Assembly (NCBI GenBank): GCA_002503825.1 | Contig: DASP01000007.1 | Span: 129,267-193,266, forward strand | DNA from: Methanoregulaceae archaeon UBA467 | GTDB lineage: Archaea > Halobacteriota > Methanomicrobia > Methanomicrobiales > Methanospirillaceae | DNA length: 64,000 nucleotides | Reading direction: 5' to 3' | Shown here: piece after piece, positions 60,551 through 64,000 of the stretch | Layout: each line of letters begins with the position of its first letter | Position numbering within the stretch: the first letter of the stretch is position 1 | Notes under the pieces: model-generated | What the model saw: only the letters and a program-made list of their open reading frames with translations | Told to the model about the DNA's origin: nothing | Databases searched by the model: none | Translations under genes and position numbers: made by a program

Positions 60551-62323
60551 ATGAAGCTGGAAAGCGAAGAAATCTACCGTGACCTTCTGGTTCATGCAGG
60601 TATTGGTGTCAATATTTGGAGTGTTGACGGGGTTCTCCTTTTTCTGAATGACATCAGTGAACAACACCTAGGGGGAAGGGCAGAGGACCTGATCGGGAAG
60701 GATATCTGCGAGATCATGGGGGATCTTCCCGGAAATATGTATTTCGAACGGATCCGGAGGGCAGCTGCCGGTAACGGCCAGACCGAATATGAAGATTTTA
60801 TCAGCCTCCCTTCCGGGGATGCATGGTATCAGCTGGTCTTCTCTCAGTTGACTGCACCGGATGGAACAGTTATGGGTGTCCAGGTCCTCTCCCATGACAT
60901 CACCAGGCGCAAACAGGCAGAACAGGCACTGGCCGATGAAGCAGTCATGAGAAAAATCCTGATCGAACAGTCAAGGGACGGAATTGTTACCCTTGATCAG
61001 GATGGCAAGGTATACGAAGCGAACCAGAAGTTTGCCGATATGCTGAGATACTCATCAGATGAAGTTCTCCAGCTTCATGTCTGGGACTGGGACACCCAGA
61101 TCGAACGGGGACAGCTCCTGGAGATGATCCGGACAATTAACGAGGCCGGTGACCATTTCGAGACGCGCCACCTGCGTAAGGATGGATCGATATATGACGT
61201 TGAAATAAGTACGAACGCGGTGGTATTCGGAGAAAAGAAGCTTATTTTCTGCGTATGCCGGGACATCACCGAACGCAATCAGGCTGAAAAAGCACTTCGT
61301 GAAAGCGAGGAACGTTTTAAACAGGTCACCGAAAACGCAGGAGAATTCATCTGGGAAGTGGATGCAAACGGCCTTTATACATATTGTAACGCAGCGTGCG
61401 AGAATGTCTTGGGATACCTGCCTTCGGAACTGGTTGGCAGGAAATACTTTTATGATTTATTTACACCGGATGTGAGAGAAACGTTTAAGGAACTGGCACT
61501 TGGGATGTTCCGGAAAAAAGAGAGATTCCATAACTTTTTCAATTCCAATATCCATAAAAACGGTTCCATCGTCTTTCTGGAGACAAGCGGCTCACCAATT
61601 CTCGACGACGCGGGAAACCTCCTGGGATATCGCGGCGCTGATATGAACATTACCGAACGCAAAAGGGCCGATAATGCACTCCGTCAGGCAAACCGCCAGC
61701 TTAATCTCCTTTCCAGCATCACCCGGCATGATATCCTGAATAACGTTACTATCCTGAGGGGGTATCTTAGTTTTGCAAAGGAAAAATTCACGGATCCTGA
61801 ACTAGGAGATTACTTAGAAAAGCTGGAGTCTGCAACAAAGGCTATCCAGCACGAGATCGAGTTCACCCGGGTCTACCAGGACCTGGGCTGCCAGGAACCG
61901 CAGTGGCAGGATCTCGACCAGCTCATAGGACAACAAGACGTTCCCTCAAATATCGCGTTGCATGCTGATATGCAGGGGGTCAGGGTTTTTGCTGACCTGA
62001 TGTTAGAGAAAGTCTTTTTCAATCTTCTCGACAATTCGGTAAAACACGGGGAGAAGGTGACCGAGATTCGGGTTTCGTGCACGAAATCAGGTGATAATCT
62101 TATGATTGTGTGGGAGGACAACGGAGTCGGCATCGCTCCTGATGAAAAGGAGAGACTCTTCGAACGCGGCTACGGGAAACACTCCGGGCTCGGGCTGTTT
62201 CTGACCCGGGAGATCCTCTGGATAACCGGTCTGACGATCGCTGAGAACGGAGAGCCGGGAAAAGGAGCACGGTTCGAGATCCTGGTGCCCAAAGGAGTAT
62301 ACCGGAGCAGTGGCACTCCATGA
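60551..62323 (+). CDS. PAS sensor histidine kinase (three PAS)
   Basis: 590 aa; ATG at 60551 (GTG at 60548 also in frame). Three PAS domains (about 5-122, 125-245 and 250-375) with 'DITRRKQAEQAL' and 'DITERNQAEKAL' linkers, then LSSITRHDILNNVTILRGYL, KVFFNLLDNSVKHGEKV, DNGVGIAPDEKERLFERGYGKHSGLGLF. The kinase core is close to that of the 56744 gene, with the final 26 codons nearly identical in DNA. It lacks a receiver and a membrane segment. Probably made with the membrane protein 40 bases upstream. Confidence 0.9.
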   Translation: MKLESEEIYRDLLVHAGIGVNIWSVDGVLLFLNDISEQHLGGRAEDLIGKDICEIMGDLPGNMYFERIRRAAAGNGQTEYEDFISLPSGDAWYQLVFSQLTAPDGTVMGVQVLSHDITRRKQAEQALADEAVMRKILIEQSRDGIVTLDQDGKVYEANQKFADMLRYSSDEVLQLHVWDWDTQIERGQLLEMIRTINEAGDHFETRHLRKDGSIYDVEISTNAVVFGEKKLIFCVCRDITERNQAEKALRESEERFKQVTENAGEFIWEVDANGLYTYCNAACENVLGYLPSELVGRKYFYDLFTPDVRETFKELALGMFRKKERFHNFFNSNIHKNGSIVFLETSGSPILDDAGNLLGYRGADMNITERKRADNALRQANRQLNLLSSITRHDILNNVTILRGYLSFAKEKFTDPELGDYLEKLESATKAIQHEIEFTRVYQDLGCQEPQWQDLDQLIGQQDVPSNIALHADMQGVRVFADLMLEKVFFNLLDNSVKHGEKVTEIRVSCTKSGDNLMIVWEDNGVGIAPDEKERLFERGYGKHSGLGLFLTREILWITGLTIAENGEPGKGARFEILVPKGVYRSSGTP

Positions 62324-62430
62324 TTTACACGATAAAATGCAAAATCAGGGATACCAGTTAAATAATCCTGCAAAGGCATTCAGCCTCAGGAACATCACGT
62401 TTAAATATTGCGCCATGGGAACCCTGATGT

Positions 62431-62801
62431 ATGAAATGGCATCCGCTATCACCCGGACACTGGATTTTATTTCTTGTTATCGTGGCTCTTGCGGACGTAT
62501 GTACGATCGTCCAGAGATATGTGGTGCCTGAAATCTTCCGGTCGATACCTACGGTGCGATTGTCATCATTTTGTTTCTCGTGTTCTTTTTCATCGTCCGC
62601 CCATCAGAACCGATGGTGCTCGCACAGACCTTTTCCGTTGTTCTTGGCGTGATAACACTCCTGCTCATCCTCGTCCAAAACGTCATTCTCACTTACAATC
62701 TCACCTGGAAGGCCATTGTCATATTCCTGGGAGCAATCCTCGCCCCGTTCATTGCGGCATATCTTTTCAGGGCGGTTAAAACGCGGGGATCTTCAAAGTG
62801 A
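62431..62801 (+). pseudogene. Frameshifted copy of the small membrane protein
   Basis: Aligns with 60140-60511. The copy at 60140 has cggccgataacctacgg; this one has cggtcgatacctacgg, so one A is missing and the frame shifts after FRSI. The second half continues in another frame (FLVFFFIVRPSEPMVLAQ) to the matching stop. Either a recent loss of function, or a site of programmed frameshifting, or a sequencing error. Confidence 0.8.
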
Positions 62802-62902
62802 ATATAACCAGACCATATGAAGGGTAACAGCGATATAGCAGGGACCCGATATAGTATTTCCAGCGTGAAGAAAGAGTCAAAATCCGGAGTACCCGGCCTG
62901 AT

Positions 62903-63658
62903 ATGAAAAATATTATACTTGTAATGATAGGTCTTGGATTGGTACTGACACTGACCGGCTGCATCGATACATCAAATGAACCCGGTTTACCAGAGGGTGA
63001 TTCATACGAACGGACATATTCCGTTCCGGCCACTACTCCCATACTTCTTAACCAGAGTCCCGCACCAACACCCGTTGTATGCAGTCCCGGGACCTGTATT
63101 CAAAATCACGCTGTTTTTCGACCACAGCCACCATTTGATGGTGCAACTCCGCTGTTAAGCCATGACATCAACGAGCTAATCAGCTGGTTCGGCCCTGATC
63201 TAAAAATCCCGGTATGGCTCCCGGAGGGGTATATATTTTCGGAGGGGGTACTCTGGGAACCGGAAAGTGACGGGAGACATGAAATATTTTACGAAAAGGG
63301 ATTCGAAAGTCTGAATATCGTTTTTTCTTACCACACAGATATGATCTACCGGGGATTCCTTCCGGGAGATCCAAAAAAAGTATGCATCAACGGAACTGAG
63401 GGATTTTCCTATGGTGAGAATACAACCCGGCAGCTTCGCTGGTGTGACGGTTCGGTTATCCGGTGGATAACAGGGAATGCTCCGGAAGAGGAGCTGCTTC
63501 GAATCGCCGAATCGATGGATTATCCCTATGCGGTAAATATCACATCCGGGATCTATAACAATTCACTTTTACTTCCGCAGACACCCGCCGTTCCTGTTAG
63601 TTTTCCATTCCAGGGAACTCATCCCGTGACACCTGATATCAAAATACGGGAGCCGTGA
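62903..63658 (+). CDS. Lipoprotein with DUF4367-like domain
   Basis: 251 aa. Lipobox in GLGLVLTLTGC; Pro/Thr-rich linker; then from about residue 90 a domain with IPVWLPEGYIFSEGVLW and the C-terminal SVIRWITGNAPEEELLRIAESM, the pattern of DUF4367. Such domains are found in extracytoplasmic proteins that in bacteria often accompany sigma factors. Function unknown here. No clear operon partner. Confidence 0.75.
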   Translation: MKNIILVMIGLGLVLTLTGCIDTSNEPGLPEGDSYERTYSVPATTPILLNQSPAPTPVVCSPGTCIQNHAVFRPQPPFDGATPLLSHDINELISWFGPDLKIPVWLPEGYIFSEGVLWEPESDGRHEIFYEKGFESLNIVFSYHTDMIYRGFLPGDPKKVCINGTEGFSYGENTTRQLRWCDGSVIRWITGNAPEEELLRIAESMDYPYAVNITSGIYNNSLLLPQTPAVPVSFPFQGTHPVTPDIKIREP

Positions 63659-63841
63659 AAAATGAGTCAACGTTCAAATCACTGTTTAACCTGACAACGC
63701 CCATGTATTTCTCCTCGTTTTATTTCACGACACTCCTAATTTTCCTGTCTTTTGGACGATCCCACAATTCGCAGTAAAAAATATAAAATCCCAAATTAAC
63801 CGACCGCAAGATCTTTGTACCTTAAGTTAAAAACCTAAAAT
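63659..63841. other. Intergenic region before the transposase
   Basis: The end of the insertion element probably lies here, but no terminal inverted repeat can be tested because the other end is outside the window. A tttcacgacactcc stretch at 63723-63736 recalls the interspersed repeat but is too short to call. Confidence 0.4.
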
Positions 63842-64000
63842 ATGCCCATAATAGATGGATTTGATGATGAATCCATCCAGACAGTCGGAGATTTAGGCAT
63901 AGTAGCCGGAGCCTATGACTCGTTGGGAATAGGAAAAGTCATCGATCGAGCCATTCCAAAAACCCGCCACCATAACCTGACCCATTCACAGGTTGTGGAA
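63842..64000 (+). mobile_element. IS1634-type transposase, N-terminal part (DUF4277)
   Basis: The frame starts at ATG 63842 and runs off the window edge (53 codons). DLGIVAGAYDSLGIGKVIDRAIP followed by HNLTHSQVVE matches the DUF4277 N-terminal domain of IS1634 family transposases (LGLVAG...LGLVEIID...SHGQAV pattern). A TATA-like tataaaa is upstream at about 63781. The element cannot be judged complete. Confidence 0.75.

Noticed and set aside
63723..63736. Possible fourth copy of the interspersed repeat (tttcacgacactcc)
   Set aside because: Only one short block matches and the hairpin block is absent.
1..64000. CRISPR arrays
   Set aside because: No regularly spaced direct repeats of 25-40 bases were seen; the only repeats are the interspersed family and the two tandem duplications.

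Overview
The window looks like a chromosomal segment of a methanogenic archaeon of the order Methanomicrobiales. The evidence is a form III RuBisCO, an F420-type formate dehydrogenase pair (fdhA-fdhB), many PAS-domain sensor proteins with archaeal 'HD'-type histidine boxes, archaeal TATA elements placed about 25-30 bases before leaderless or short-leader starts, and many small zinc-ribbon proteins. No rRNA, tRNA or CRISPR array was found by eye.

Layout. 1-3 kb: the end of a DUF389 membrane protein, meeting a threonine/methionine-branch operon (ACT protein, homoserine dehydrogenase, and an HTH protein with a 'GIDDTDS' domain). 3-5 kb: a Usp-like protein and an ArsB/NhaD transporter. 5-9.1 kb: two overlapping PAS sensor genes. 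9.1-11 kb: an ATPase plus DUF4276 pair that resembles ATPase/TOPRIM defence modules. 11-18.5 kb: TPR protein, Wzx-type flippase, ABC exporter, CBS protein, MFS transporter, iron-sulfur flavoprotein. 18.7-25.1 kb: SemiSWEET, Acg-like nitroreductase, ferredoxin, GntP permease and small envelope proteins. 25.3-29.5 kb: RuBisCO and a LonH/YcbZ-like protease, followed by a fossil of a receiver domain.

30-34.6 kb holds an arsenic/organoarsenical-type resistance cluster: arsG and arsF relatives, two DGC-type cysteine proteins, a small unknown protein, a thioredoxin, a small conserved protein and an ArsP-like permease. It is read away from a divergent arsR, with a perfect palindrome at the divergent promoter. 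35.1-37.7 kb is a sulfur-handling operon: two half-size YeeE/YedE permeases, a two-domain DsrE-like protein and a TusA-like protein. 38-41.2 kb is fdhA-fdhB. 41.7-48 kb has a TPR protein, a large HTH-PAS regulator and a P-type ATPase.

48-56.4 kb is an accessory-looking stretch. It holds a membrane protein with a long disordered outer region and two cytoplasmic winged helices, a secreted Gln/Cys protein, a tandemly duplicated zinc-ribbon gene, two further small zinc-ribbon genes, a CGGC protein, a membrane-anchored serine hydrolase and a rhodanese lipoprotein. 56.7-62.8 kb is a duplicated unit of [PAS histidine kinase + small membrane protein], in which the second membrane protein is frameshifted. 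The window ends with a DUF4367-like lipoprotein and the start of an IS1634-type transposase.

Three or more copies of a ~200-250 bp intergenic repeat (20.7, 34.6 and 56.5 kb, all in the same orientation) are the clearest structure that no gene explains. All domain calls come from reading sequence and family knowledge; no database search was run.
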